A stretch of 64,000 bases of DNA from Rhizophagus irregularis (Eukaryota; Glomeromycota; Glomeromycetes; Glomerales; Glomeraceae), in NCBI RefSeq assembly GCF_026210795.1, contig NC_089448.1, positions 930,001 through 994,000 of the forward strand, read 5' to 3'. A program made the position numbers and the translations under genes. Numbering within the stretch: position 1 is the stretch's first letter; every line of letters begins with the position of its first letter. The notes under the pieces were generated by a model, which ran no database searches, had not been told where the DNA came from, and worked only from the letters and a program-made list of their open reading frames with translations. Shown here in pieces: positions 54,181 through 64,000 of this stretch.

Positions 54181-54535
54181 CTTGTGACGTATTATAATTT
54201 TTTCAGCCGAAATAATAAACATGCTTAGCAGTTCATGCTAAGTTGTAAAACATGTAACGAAGTAACGAAGTAAGGCATTCGTGACCCACGGGTCACAGTC
54301 TCTTAGCTGAGTATTTTTGAATAGATTGTACTACATGAGTGAACACTTGTACCACATAGCGGTATTAGTGCAGTATACTGTAGTTGTTATTGTTAATATT
54401 ATCCATTACGTTATCGCTATGTAAGATACATTTTTGTGTTCTCGTTCGTCTTTCGTTTAATGTTTACTCTTCTGTTTCCTCTGTTATCCCATTTTTACCT
54501 GTTTCATGAAAAAAGTATTGGAACTACTACCCCTA
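54181..54535. other. Spacer with the GTGACCCACGGGTCAC repeat
   Basis: GTGACCCACGGGTCACAGTC at 54282 matches the copy at 39035. A short GTAACGAAGTAACGAAGTAA microrepeat precedes it. No gene is seen. Confidence 0.5.
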
Positions 54536-54990
54536 TGAACTGACCGTCTTGCCCTATGAACGTAGGTCCCTAGAACCTCCTCCTCCACTTCCGAAGGAAG
54601 GTCTAAAGACTAATTTTCCTCGTTCCTCGAAAAATCATAGAGATTTTTCTGCATACCTATGAACCAAGGTTTCTAGAACCTCCTTATTTAACTAGCGTGG
54701 TTGAGCGGCAAGACGGTCATGTAATTGATAATGTTTGTGCATAGTAAAAAATTGTTAACCAATGAACGTGTCCATTTTTTCCCTTCAGGTCATTCCAGTT
54801 CTAGATGGAATCCCGAAGGGATTCGCTTCACGAATCTAGGGCAAGACGGTCATTCAATTACGTAGATGAATAATAAACAAATGTGTACAAAAAAATCTTT
54901 AGTATGTTAGGACCTTCAAAGAAGTGATTTTTCGAGGAACGAGGAAATTATAAAGGATGGAATCCAGGGCAAGACGGTTAGTACGAAGTA
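54536..54990. repeat. Composite repeat cluster
   Basis: The modules are TGAACTGACCGTCTTGCCCT (54537), CCACTTCCGAAGGAAGG (54584), CCTCGTTCCTCGAAAAATCA (54622), TGGTTGAGCGGCAAGACGGT (54699), GGATTCGCTTCACGAATC (54820) and ATTTTTCGAGGAACGAGGAA (54928). The part 54810-54990 matches 33040-33190 closely but in a partly different order. Confidence 0.65.
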
Positions 54991-55332
54991 GAAACTCTTT
55001 AAAAAATTTTCTGTTGCCGGCTACGAAAATCATATCTGGTCTCATTTGCGAGTAACGAAGCCACATGTTAATTGCGAATGGATAAAAATAGTTCCTTGTG
55101 TTTTTCGTTCTAACATGAAGTTCAGTCCTTAGAAATAGTGGAACTGACAAGTCTCATCAATGTACTAATGCGGTGTAACTACTTTATTGTTTGACTACGC
55201 ATTGATGATAGGCTTTGCGAAACTTTAAATTTAAGGGTAGTCGCACTGCTTTTTCTGATTAAACCCGCTCACATGGTTATGTTTTCAAATAAGAGTAACT
55301 TTACCCCTATGAACCTAGGTTCCTAGAACCTC
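54991..55332. other. Spacer with a short repeat copy
   Basis: CCTATGAACCTAGGTTCCTA at 55306 and the following GTGGTTGAGCG belong to the 32963 hairpin family. No gene is seen. Confidence 0.5.
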
Positions 55333-55632
55333 CTAAGCGTGGTTGAGCGCCCTAGGAATATAGTCACTATGTGCAGATTCTATGATGGTATTTATGGTTA
55401 ATAAGGTTCCTGATTTGGCGTTCTCAGAGGTAGTGTCTGCTCTATATTTCTCCAATTCCTCGATTCTTGTCCTACTCTCAGCATCGTGCTTGGCGATATC
55501 ACGTGGTTCTAAACAAGAGCTAAGATTTTTGTCGTACTCGTTTTTTTTATACAAGATTGTCAAAGGTAAACCATGGAATGTCACATGAGAAATACTACAC
55601 CACTTAAAATAATTGGCTGCGTCCGAGACCAA
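55333..55632 (-). pseudogene. Fragment of an orphan coiled-coil gene ending in a repeat
   Basis: The frame (99 codons) has only a TTG as first codon and an in-frame TGA shortly before it, whereas an ATG lies nearby in another frame, so the 5' end seems frameshifted. The body is convincing: VTFHGLPLTILYKKNEYDKN, then a charged helix AKHDAESRTRIEELEKYRAD. The last codons (PRALNHA) are supplied by the repeat at 55306-55350, so the original C-terminus may have been replaced. The family is not recognised. Confidence 0.4.
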
Positions 55633-56744
55633 GCCTTGTCATTTTTATTCGAGACTCATATCAGCGTATGATTCATTGAAAGAGAATGGGGGATACACTT
55701 GTTATTATGCGCTATGTAGAAAATGTATTTGGTTACCGTTACCACCTCTGAAGCAGACGGGATGAGATTTTCTCCTAATCATTTCCATCAAGCTCACATG
55801 ACATAGGATCCTCAGGTTTCAATATCACGTGCATGCAGTACTAGAGTTGACCCTTACTATATTAACATTCATGGGCTGGGATTTTAGTGAAATTCACTAT
55901 AGGGGAGCGAACTGACCGAACTGCATTTACTTTAAGTCACATGACATTCATGTGTTGTCTTGAGGGCGCATTATCGGAAGCACTAGTTAATGAAATTATG
56001 CGAGCAATTTGGCTAAGATGTCGTCTGTTTTAACAGCAGTGATGACACGTTTGGACTATAGTCTTGCGATCCCAGGCAACTCTCTAGGCGAAGAATTTTG
56101 TCTTTGTTATGGCTTATTTACATGAAAGCTATACAATAGTTTGTAATTGTAACCGCATGTGTTAATAAAGTTATTCTTAGTAAAGATTCTGGGTGGTTTT
56201 ACTGATCGGCAACAGATATTATGACATTATAACATCCTCGTGAGCAATCACTTATGTGATAAATTATCGATTAGGAATCCGCTGTTTATCAGAGCACAGT
56301 AATAATCGTTACTAAGAAACATACGAGCATTGTTGCCAAAAATTCTGAAAACAGTAACAAACGTTACCAAAAACATGTATGACACTTTTAACATAGTTAC
56401 CAAGAATATATGGACACATGCAACAATCGCTACCAAGATTGGAATACGATTACATTTCTTATGAAATTACCTCTCGTCATTTATCGAAACGCAACGAATA
56501 CTTTGTATTTCATTACAGAGTATTTACTTCATAGGCTCTGCCTAGAAATACTGGAATTTTTACTTCCGTGGACATTCGCCTAGGATTTCATATATTTCTA
56601 TAGTATACAATGTGGTTCCCCGTGACCTCTCACAATTGCGATGTGTCCGATAAAACGTGGATACTGGTCATTTTTGGTAACTTACTGGTTCTACCTATCT
56701 ACCCGTTTTTTTATCGTTTAGCTGTTTTCTCTGTTTCATGTTTC
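55633..56744. other. Spacer without recognisable gene
   Basis: It contains a TTTACTTCATAGGCTCTGCC segment at 56525 (family of 40870). TACCAAGATTGG and TACCAAGAATAT are weakly repeated near 56400. No gene is called. Confidence 0.4.
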
Positions 56745-56756
56745 CATTTGAAAAAA
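56745..56756 (+). promoter_or_regulatory. TTGAA-type upstream motif of primase-like paralogue 2
   Basis: CATTTGAAAAAA ends 37 bases before the ATG at 56794, somewhat farther than at the other genes. Confidence 0.3.
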
Positions 56757-56793
56757 CGAAATTTATGGTAATAGTTGTCTACATCTGAAATAC

Positions 56794-58215
56794 ATGATGA
56801 ATAACGGTAAACATCTATTTCGTGACTTGTATGATGTTGAGGTATCTTTGGATAAAGACACTCTATCTACGAAAATCATAGTACAAGATAATGTCGCACG
56901 TGGGTATAAGGTTTTTAATTCTAGGGAAGAATTTTGGAAACATAATGAAAATACTCCAGAACATTTACGCTCCTTTTTGGAGACAGTCTTCCCTCATTCG
57001 AAGCAACTTCTGAAGATACTACTAAGTTTCTCTTCTTATGCCAAGATACCAAAGACTAGAATAATTAAGATCCTCAGCAGTGTGGTCCGTGCAATGCTAG
57101 AAGAATTTCGTGCTAACTATGGTGACAGAACTGGCGTACCTACTAGTCTTAGCGACCTTGTTGTAATGGACGAATGCGGGTGGCATCCTCTCGGCTACTG
57201 GTCATACAGTTTCCATATACAACCTACCTCCTTTTACGTCCCCAACTACAGCGAGGCGAAAAATTTTGCTGACAATGTACGATTTCGCTTGCCTAGATAT
57301 ATCTCCTACTTTTTTGATCCCTGCTATCTCGATCCTATACATTGTGTTCGTATTCTGGGCTCTACCTATCTCAAACTGCACTTACACAAAAAAATCTCTT
57401 CCTATAGCCGCTACGTAGGTACAAGAACTGATGTTCATCGCAACGACCTCTTTGTTAACTGCTTTCCATTTACCAAAAGTTTAGTCAGTGCGATACTGTT
57501 ACCATATCAAGCGATAAAACCAATTCGGGTCCCACTGGCTACTCCTATCGTAGAGTTACCCGTGAAACAGAGAGAACCTACTGAGGTCACTGATAAGAAT
57601 TATGGCTCCTCTGTCATTCCGACTAAGAATACTTCTACTGTTTTGTTGGATCATAGTGAATGCCCTATTAGTGGTATTAATGGATTAGTCCCGACAGTTA
57701 ACGAAGAACATGAATCCTACAAATACATAAATGATCATAAGGTCCACCTTACGGGTATTCCGAATAAATGCCCCTGTACCGTAAAATTTTTCAGAGATAC
57801 GGTGGTGATCAAAATTATTTGGAATGACGAATGTGTGAAAATGACCATACTAGGTAGTTATTTGTACGTTTTTTACGTAATTTGCCTCTTTCTTTTTCCA
57901 AAAAAATATGCTCACCACTGTACACTGCGTGACCCCTCTTCATGTGAAATGACATACTATATGAGTGTACCAGATACTGTTATCCCTGTCCTGACGTTAT
58001 TGCACCATAGTCCCCCTGATCGGAGTACACAATCAATGCATCATCGTCAGATACTATTGGACCTCATTGCCGATACGGTGACTGAAGAAGGAAGTGTAAG
58101 ACAGTGTGCGACGAAATATATAAGACAGGATACTTGTAGTAGTGGGGTAACTCATTTAGTTTCGTTGTTACAAAGCCATTTCCTATCAAAAACGTATCTA
58201 CTCTGTACCCTCTAG
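56794..58215 (+). CDS. Primase/PrimPol-fold-like protein, paralogue 2
   Basis: 473 residues to the first stop. It is a paralogue of the 21703 gene over residues 40-224: FNSREEFWKHNENTPEHLRS, IIKILSSVVRAMLEEFRANY, DLVVMDE, YSFHIQPTSFYVPNYS (138-153) and VHRNDLFVNCF. Here the SxH motif is kept (SFH, 139-141), but the expected DxE strand reads LLKILLSF. The segment near residue 355-375 (YVFYVICLFLFPKKYAHHCT) is translated from a reversed copy of the GTGGTGAGCATA repeat at about 57865-57920. The stop (TAG, 58213) lies inside a copy of the TACCCTCTGGGTA box, where consensus TGG has become TAG; the frame stays open afterwards to 58581. Paralogy is clear; the primase link is tentative. Confidence 0.65.
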   Translation: MMNNGKHLFRDLYDVEVSLDKDTLSTKIIVQDNVARGYKVFNSREEFWKHNENTPEHLRSFLETVFPHSKQLLKILLSFSSYAKIPKTRIIKILSSVVRAMLEEFRANYGDRTGVPTSLSDLVVMDECGWHPLGYWSYSFHIQPTSFYVPNYSEAKNFADNVRFRLPRYISYFFDPCYLDPIHCVRILGSTYLKLHLHKKISSYSRYVGTRTDVHRNDLFVNCFPFTKSLVSAILLPYQAIKPIRVPLATPIVELPVKQREPTEVTDKNYGSSVIPTKNTSTVLLDHSECPISGINGLVPTVNEEHESYKYINDHKVHLTGIPNKCPCTVKFFRDTVVIKIIWNDECVKMTILGSYLYVFYVICLFLFPKKYAHHCTLRDPSSCEMTYYMSVPDTVIPVLTLLHHSPPDRSTQSMHHRQILLDLIADTVTEEGSVRQCATKYIRQDTCSSGVTHLVSLLQSHFLSKTYLLCTL

Positions 58216-58685
58216 GTAAAAAACTATGCTCTGATCGAGTACGCAATGACTATCAACTATTGGGTGACGAATGTTTTCATGCCGCTCCAACGAAAGCAAG
58301 GCAGTGATCTCGTAAACACACTAGTGGTAAAAAATGAGGGTCTACCGAACGTGCGCAATGTTACGACTAAACACCATAAAGTACATGACAAAATAGTAAG
58401 CTGCTGCACTCGAGTTACGAGGATGATGTGCGATGCCAATCAGAAACTGGGCTTCATTCGTTTAGGCAGTTTAGACAGAATAATTTCCCATTGCGAACTA
58501 ATACCCGGAGAGCAATTCACTGGACGTTCCGAACAAACAAACGATCCTCTACTATGGAATACTATATTCCTCCCTTCCTAACACAGCACTTTCTAACCAA
58601 AGAATTCAATCGCAGAGTGAAATGTTTACAAGAATGGGTTTCGAGCATTACCAAATACGAATTTTACTCTCTTGATCCTACATAG
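58216..58685 (+). pseudogene. Probable former C-terminal part of paralogue 2
   Basis: The same frame as the 56794 gene continues past its TAG for 121 codons (MTINYWVTNVFMPLQRKQGS; FIRLGSLDRIISHCELIPGE) to a TAA at 58579. A second frame then reads LTQHFLTKEFNRRVKCLQEW and ends at a TAG at 58683. Both look like genuine protein. I infer that the gene once ran to about 58685 and was cut by the TAG and one frameshift, or that the tail is a separate decayed gene. Confidence 0.35.
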
Positions 58686-59050
58686 TAGATAGGCATGGGA
58701 TTGGCACAGTACCATTTGTGGTGTTGTGTTGCCAGTTTGTTCCTGTGTTGCTACTACAAAAATGAGAAGTATTAAGACATGGAAATACCTCGTTCTAGTA
58801 AACAGGTTATATAAGAACACGTGTACTATATAATCCGTATCATGATCCCCATTCTGTATTTTAGGGAACCTTGATTACTATATTAATACAATACCTATCT
58901 TGCCAATTCATTAAACTGTTGTTTCTAAGCACCACATTTAGAGGAATATAAGTGAGCAACGGTTACGCTCCTAAGAAAACGAAATTTCGAATCGTTCTAG
59001 AATAGGAGTATTGCGCTAACAAAAAAGGGGGGTTTGCCATTACAAAAAAG

Positions 59051-59066
59051 CAGGGGTTTTTGTGTC
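59051..59066 (+). terminator. G-run/TTTTTGTGT downstream motif
   Basis: CAGGGGTTTTTGTGTC follows the 56794 gene and its decayed tail on the sense strand, about 365 bases after 58685. An extra G-run (AAAAAAGGGGGGTTTG) precedes it by 25 bases. Confidence 0.3.
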
Positions 59067-59794
59067 TATGAGAATGTGGACATGTCTCAACGGAATATCT
59101 TTTTGCGGTACTACTTCATAGCCCCACTTACCTAAAGGGTACGAAGTAGAATTCAGAATAAAACCCATAGTATGGTTAACAATTAAGTAGTTCTCGTCTT
59201 CGATGTGTAGAAATGATAGAATCCAAAAATGCTTAATACTGCGTAGAAGTTTACTCCGTAGGCTCCCCTAGTAAACGAAGTTTATGTGTTTTACTGAGTG
59301 TTGTACAAGCTTATAATATGGTCACTTTGTATCCTCATAGCAGTTGGAGCGAATCAGGATTCGAGATTTTCTACACAGTTAACCGAATTTCCCATATTCA
59401 TTCCGCTGGCTCTTCTTTTAGCCAATTAAAACCGTTATCAACTGTCTACAAATTGCTCATTAAAATCTGTTATTATACTCTGTGCTAGTCTGAATAACGC
59501 AAGACGTTTATTGTAGAATACAAAATCGGAAGATGCAAATGTATGGAACACAATATTTGTTACGTATTTTGTTTCTAATGAAGGAACGATTAGATTAGCA
59601 CATTTGTTCATAGGAACAAACTATACGTGATCAATCTACTGTAAATTCATTACTTGTATAACACATGCCTACGATGACATACAAAATAAGAATACACTTC
59701 ACATGAACGTAATAATTTCGATTCGGAAAAGTCTACAAATAAATAAGAGAAGTTTGCCACATACCGAAAGATACAAACTTAGTAGACGATGAGC

Positions 59795-59860
59795 CTTCCA
59801 AACTACCCTCTGGGTAGGACTTCCTCTCGAATTATAAAACATTTGGTTTTATGGGAAGTG
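59795..59860 (+). repeat. 66-base dispersed repeat
   Basis: Identical to 49455-49520, more than 10 kb away; a third copy is reversed at 45728. Confidence 0.9.
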
Positions 59861-61385
59861 AAGATTTTGTTAACAATTTTTTCTGTAAATAGCTAATCAG
59901 GTATGAAAAGTTAATTACCTGTCAATATGAGCGACAGTGATGAAAAAAGAAGCAAATGACGTAAACTGATACAAGATGTGTACTGCAGCAAGTATTGACT
60001 TTGTATGAGAACAAATCCGTAATAGCGTACACAACTAATTCCGTTCTATGAACTATCTATTCCTTGTTTTTCACAGAGCCCTAGTAGAGACTCTCTTGTA
60101 AACATAAGCTGAATCTATACGAGTTTGAGGCTAAATGGTTACAAGAGATACTGTATTGTAATTCTGAGTCTTGTTTCCGGAGTCCAAAAGTTTCGGTCCC
60201 ATAGTCTACTATTATGCAACCATGTTCTACTTCGTACCCGTAGGGTAGGGAATTCTAGGGACTCAGTTCTACTGTAAAAATGGCGAGTGTATTGCTTTGC
60301 AATGTAACATTGAATGCACATTTTTTGCTATATTACATCGCATGTTCGTTGACCAGAGGGTACTGATCCGCAACGTAATGATGTAATGGTGTCGTTAGCG
60401 ATATTTTGTTACTCCGAGTATATATTTACTGGCGACAGTGTAATGGTTTGCTGTTAGCGATACAATATATTTGCTGGCCTGTAGGGATTGCCTTCATAAT
60501 GTAATAATGCAATGTACACGTTAAGTGTGCATGTTATGTTACAATAATGGGAGATTACGTACCTGTTATGTATGTTATCTCACATCCTTCCCATTAACTC
60601 TATGTTATACGCATCATCCCATGTTGTTCACGCTTTCTCAAGAGTTCGTGAAATAAGGGATCTCTATGATAAACATGTTTCAACTTGATTATGTGGGGTT
60701 ATATTGAATTGCAAGATAGATTTTTCATGGGCATCGACACACTATTTTTTGTATATGTACCGTCTATTAGCCATTCGACATGGCGCTGTAGTTGAATGTT
60801 ACCATTTTTATTTGTGTCTACACTGAAATCTTATACGAATATAATAATTTTTTTCGTTCCTTAGAAAATCTTGTATAGAATTTGTGACATAACAAACATC
60901 AAAATGTGTGGAGTTGCCTTAGCCAGTTTCACTAAATAACCAGTATAGCGTGTGGATGCTCGAGGTTCCTTGAGATTTCAATGACAAAAAATAGAATACA
61001 GAAGAAAAGAATACTAATAGTTTCGTCATATGTAGAGCGTAATAATCATACACTGCTTGCGCATTTCAAGAAGAATCTACCTCGTAGGCTCCGCCTAAAA
61101 TATGATAGCTGTAAATAGTAATAGATGATAGGGAGAGGAAATACATTGCACATAAAATATATGAGTATGATGTCTACAACAGAAAATTTATACTTTTGTT
61201 GTCAAAGGAAAGTTCATCAGTCGGAGACTGCTCGAAGTGAGGGGATACAATCAGAGAATAATCAAAATACAATTATTCGACTACAAAACAATTAGTTACG
61301 TGATTTGTGGATCTAAATTTCTAAGCTCTGCTCACGAAGTGATGTGGTGAACCTACACTGGTCAAATGATGAAGAATCGGTGTAT

Positions 61386-61440
61386 TAAGAGCCAGTTAAG
61401 AATCGGGACCAATCAGGTTTCGGTTCTTAACCGGCTCTTA
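61386..61440. repeat. Subterminal hairpin of the CACTA element
   Basis: TAAGAGCCAGTTAAGAATCG at 61386 is nearly complementary to CGGTTCTTAACCGGCTCTTA at 61421-61440, giving a stem of about 20 bases and a 15-base loop. Subterminal repeats of this sort are usual binding sites for CACTA transposases. Confidence 0.7.
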
Positions 61441-61797
61441 TTTTTTTTATCATTAAATAATCAGTATCCCGATAGGCCTATTGATTCTATTATATAAGAA
61501 GCCGATAGATTCTAAACGTATATCAAATTTGATCAGCTGATAATAAGTAACAAATTGATTACCTTCCGGATTTCCCGATGACTAATAAATAAACACCCGA
61601 TCTGTCATGATCTGTCATTAATTTATAAATAAGCATCGGTAAAACATCACATGTCCGATAATAATACTGATAGAACATTGATATTAGACGGTGAGAAATT
61701 TAAAGGTTTAATAATAATTATTATATATTTATTTATTTGTATATTTATAATATTCATAATATAAAACATGATTGATATTACAGTATTATTATAAATT

Positions 61798-64000
61798 TTA
61801 AATATGAAACTTTCTATTGATCGGTATTACTGACACATATTTCCGGGTTTCTTTTCGTCCTATTGAAAAAGAACCTTCAACAAACCGACCCAGTATACTA
61901 TGTACAGGGATAATACAATCCCTGCTAAGATCATAAAATTCTTTTTTCCATAGTTCTATATTGCACAAATTTTCATCGCCATTAATTGTGCAATGAAATC
62001 TAGTCTTGTGATTTTCTGCCGGAAGGTACCACTTTACAAATGCTAGGGAATGATTTACAGAACCTTCCGGAAAATGTATAATATGTTCAAAATAAAATTG
62101 AACAATACCGGGATAAGTATCTTTAGTATTATCATGGAGAAATTGGGATAATATTTTGGCCGATGTGACGTGCCTTTTAGAATACATTGACCCAAAAACT
62201 TCGGATCCAATTTTTAGTCGTCCATAAGTGTTCACTTTTGGTAATACCGGTATAGCAGAAGGAGCAGCATGGATATCTGATAGTGCTGCGAAATCTTTTC
62301 CATAGGCATTGCGGTAATATTCAACCAACAAATCTAATACTTCTTTTGAAAGGTTGGTGTCTATCCTTTTAGGATTAAGAAAAGTACCTGGAAAAGGTTC
62401 CGAACCTGTTCCGGCCATTTCTTCCACGTTTCTAGACATTGATAAAAATTCCCGGTAATCTATTCCATTAATTTCATCATGAATTACAAGACTGCCGGTA
62501 GTTTCTTTCGGTGTAATTAGTGTGATACAAGTCGATAAATGTTGATGGTCTTGGGCGCATGAAGAAAACTGATCAAGAAGAGAGTTGAATTGAATGGTTT
62601 TTAATAATTCTGGTTCGATTCTTCTATTACTGCTATGATACGATCCTATAAATATAGACTATTTAATAAATTGATTTAATTATATTGATAAGTTCGGAAA
62701 TCTGGAATTACCTAATAGACCGTTCATGCGTTCGTAACTGAAACACCAGAACGCGTATAATGGTCCATAGTCTAACGCACAATGGCAAATATGTAAGCAT
62801 AAATGTAAATTCGGCGTAATTTTTTCTGCGCCGTAATTTTCTTCAATGAGCTTTGCCACTTCTAGAAGATTTTTATGAGCTTCTTCTAACCCATTCGTTG
62901 TTATAGATCTGCATACAAGAATATTGCATGCACGGACAAAATTGGCGAGTATCAATTTATCCGATTCTTGAAGCAGATCCCATGTTATGGAAGTGGCATA
63001 AATTAAGATAAAAGTCTTCCATTGATCAGCGGTGAACCTTGAAAAGCCTTCACCTGTAGCAATTTTGTAGGGAATTCTACCGATATCTGCTGGAACTTTT
63101 ATTGCATTTGCCCTTTTTTGCATTGTTTCTAAATCTTTTTGTGTCAATCGGCCCTCCTCGATCCACAGTCTGGTCACGATCCACTTAGCAATACCCAAGA
63201 ACAAACAATGCATTGGATCCACTGTGAGAAATCGCACTGAATCAAAGTACGGAAGTCGATACATTTCTGACCACCGTACTAAAGTATTATGGACGTGACT
63301 ATTTCTAGCATCTTTAGTATTGCAATTCAACCATTCTCGCGCATCCCTTCGAACCTGGTTGATATCTCTTTCGACAAACCATTCATCAATATCATCAAAT
63401 CCGCCAAAATTCGGTTGATTTCGATCATCATATTGAGCCTTTTTTAAGCATCTATGACAAGCCACTCGCGCAGAGATATGACCGCAGAGTTTTCTCGCGG
63501 CTGGAATATCACATGAGCAGCATATTACTGCGGCTCGAATAGATTTTCCGGTAGAGCTTTCGTATGTTTTCGATAGTTCAATCCCATTCCATAACTCGAT
63601 TAATTGATCGATGATGGGAGCTATATAATGGTTTAGTTGATGTAAACTAGGCTCATTTGGCCCCGGAATTAAAGCCATTGTCAAAATATTTGATGGCTTG
63701 AATCTTTCATTTCGAGGCAGGTTACATATTACACCATATAGAGCTCCTATACTATAAGTTGAATTATCGAATGGTTGGAACCAGTCGATATTTAACATGA
63801 TGCCTAAGTGGCGGTCTGAGACATCTTTCCGGAAAAATGGTATATTTTGACGATGATCCTGAAAGGTTTTCCAGATTTTTCCGTCATAAATATCATTCAA
63901 AAATTGAGAATCGTTACGGTCCGCCCATTTTCTACATAATTTCTCAAATCCTTTTCGATTATACATTAATTGTAATTGGTGTTTTAAACTAACAGTAGGG
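61798..64000 (-). CDS. tnp2-like (CACTA/Plavaka-type) transposase with one intron, 5' partial
   Basis: DDE transposase of the family found in CACTA elements of fungi. The first exon covers 62712-64000 and is open to the window edge; an internal ATG is at 63966. It has GIMLNIDWFQPF, a zinc-type ARVACHRCLKKA, DPMHCLFLGIAKWIV, TPNLHLCLHICHC and YERMNGLLG. A 66-nt intron (62646-62711, GTAATT to TATAG) joins the Gly codon of NGLLG to SYHSSNRRIEPELL, a well-known continuation in this family. The second exon (61798-62645) ends with a TAA. Without splicing the frame would stop at 62680. No internal stop or frameshift is seen, so the element may be recent. Confidence 0.85.

Larger units (their letters stand above)
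58686..61355. other. Long spacer, last viral-type DNA before the CACTA element
   Basis: No gene is supported. It holds the TTTTTGTGT motif (59051), AGGGTACGAAGTAGAATTC (59126), a TTTACTCCGTAGGCTCC copy (59250), the 66-base repeat (59795), TCTACTTCGTACCCGTAGGG (60227), a TAGGCTCCGCCTAAA copy (61086) and CATCAGTCGGAGACTGCTCG (61216). The same families fill the rest of the window, so the viral-type background reaches the transposon end. Confidence 0.5.
61356..64000 (-). mobile_element. CACTA-type DNA transposon, left end and most of the transposase
   Basis: The transposase gene (61798 to beyond the window) reads leftwards, and 442 bases past its stop the sequence CACTGGTCAAATGATGAAGA begins at 61356, a plausible CACT-type terminus, with CTA before it as a possible 3-base target duplication. 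Just inside is a perfect-looking hairpin (61386-61440). The right end lies outside, so the terminus and duplication cannot be confirmed. The element interrupts viral-type repeat DNA, so it inserted after endogenisation. Confidence 0.6.

Noticed and set aside
1-64000. tRNA or rRNA genes
   Set aside because: I saw no cloverleaf with the GTTCRANNC box and no rRNA-like sequence, though reading by eye can miss a tRNA.

Overview
The window looks like nuclear DNA of a fungus that carries a large endogenised DNA virus. Two genes are hallmarks of nucleocytoplasmic large DNA viruses (Nucleocytoviricota): a family-B DNA polymerase (6028-10241, broken) and an RPB5-type RNA polymerase subunit (882-1610, intact). 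With them are a superfamily-1 helicase fused to nuclease-like domains (46172-48631) and many orphan, mostly intronless reading frames. The right edge (61356-64000) is a CACTA-type transposon whose tnp2-like transposase has a 66-nt GT-AG intron, as expected of a fungal host. From memory, a megabase-scale asfarvirus-related endogenous region has been reported in the arbuscular mycorrhizal fungus Rhizophagus irregularis. This window fits that description, but I cannot verify that it comes from there.

Layout: 1-2515 holds a partial orphan gene, RPB5 and a decayed acidic-tailed gene. 6028-10241 is the polymerase pseudogene. 10242-20188 holds repeat clusters, small orphan genes on the minus strand, a frameshifted orphan and a broken intronless copine (18511-20152). 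21703-23508 and 56794-58215 are paralogues that resemble archaeo-eukaryotic primase (PrimPol) domains with degenerate catalytic motifs. 26954-27823 is an AMN1/F-box-type leucine-rich-repeat protein. 29839-34940 holds small orphan genes, one possibly PUA/EVE-like and one Gag-like. 35213-36736 is a non-coding element with terminal inverted repeats. 43413-50578 holds an acidic 460-residue orphan, the helicase and small genes. 52013-52543 is one more intact orphan.

Coding density is low. The spacers are filled with several families of short interspersed repeats, many of them hairpins, which recur across the whole window up to the CACTA insertion. Some copies lie inside genes and supply the ends of reading frames. 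Two non-coding signals recur at genes: a TTGAA-centred motif shortly upstream of several starts, and a G-run/TTTTTGTGT motif downstream of several stops, on the sense strand.

The mixture of intact, frameshifted and stop-interrupted genes suggests a fairly recent insertion that is decaying. All five in-frame stops in the polymerase are TGA, which fits CGA-to-TGA deamination at methylated CpG better than random decay. Family assignments rest on motifs read by eye; no database search was possible.
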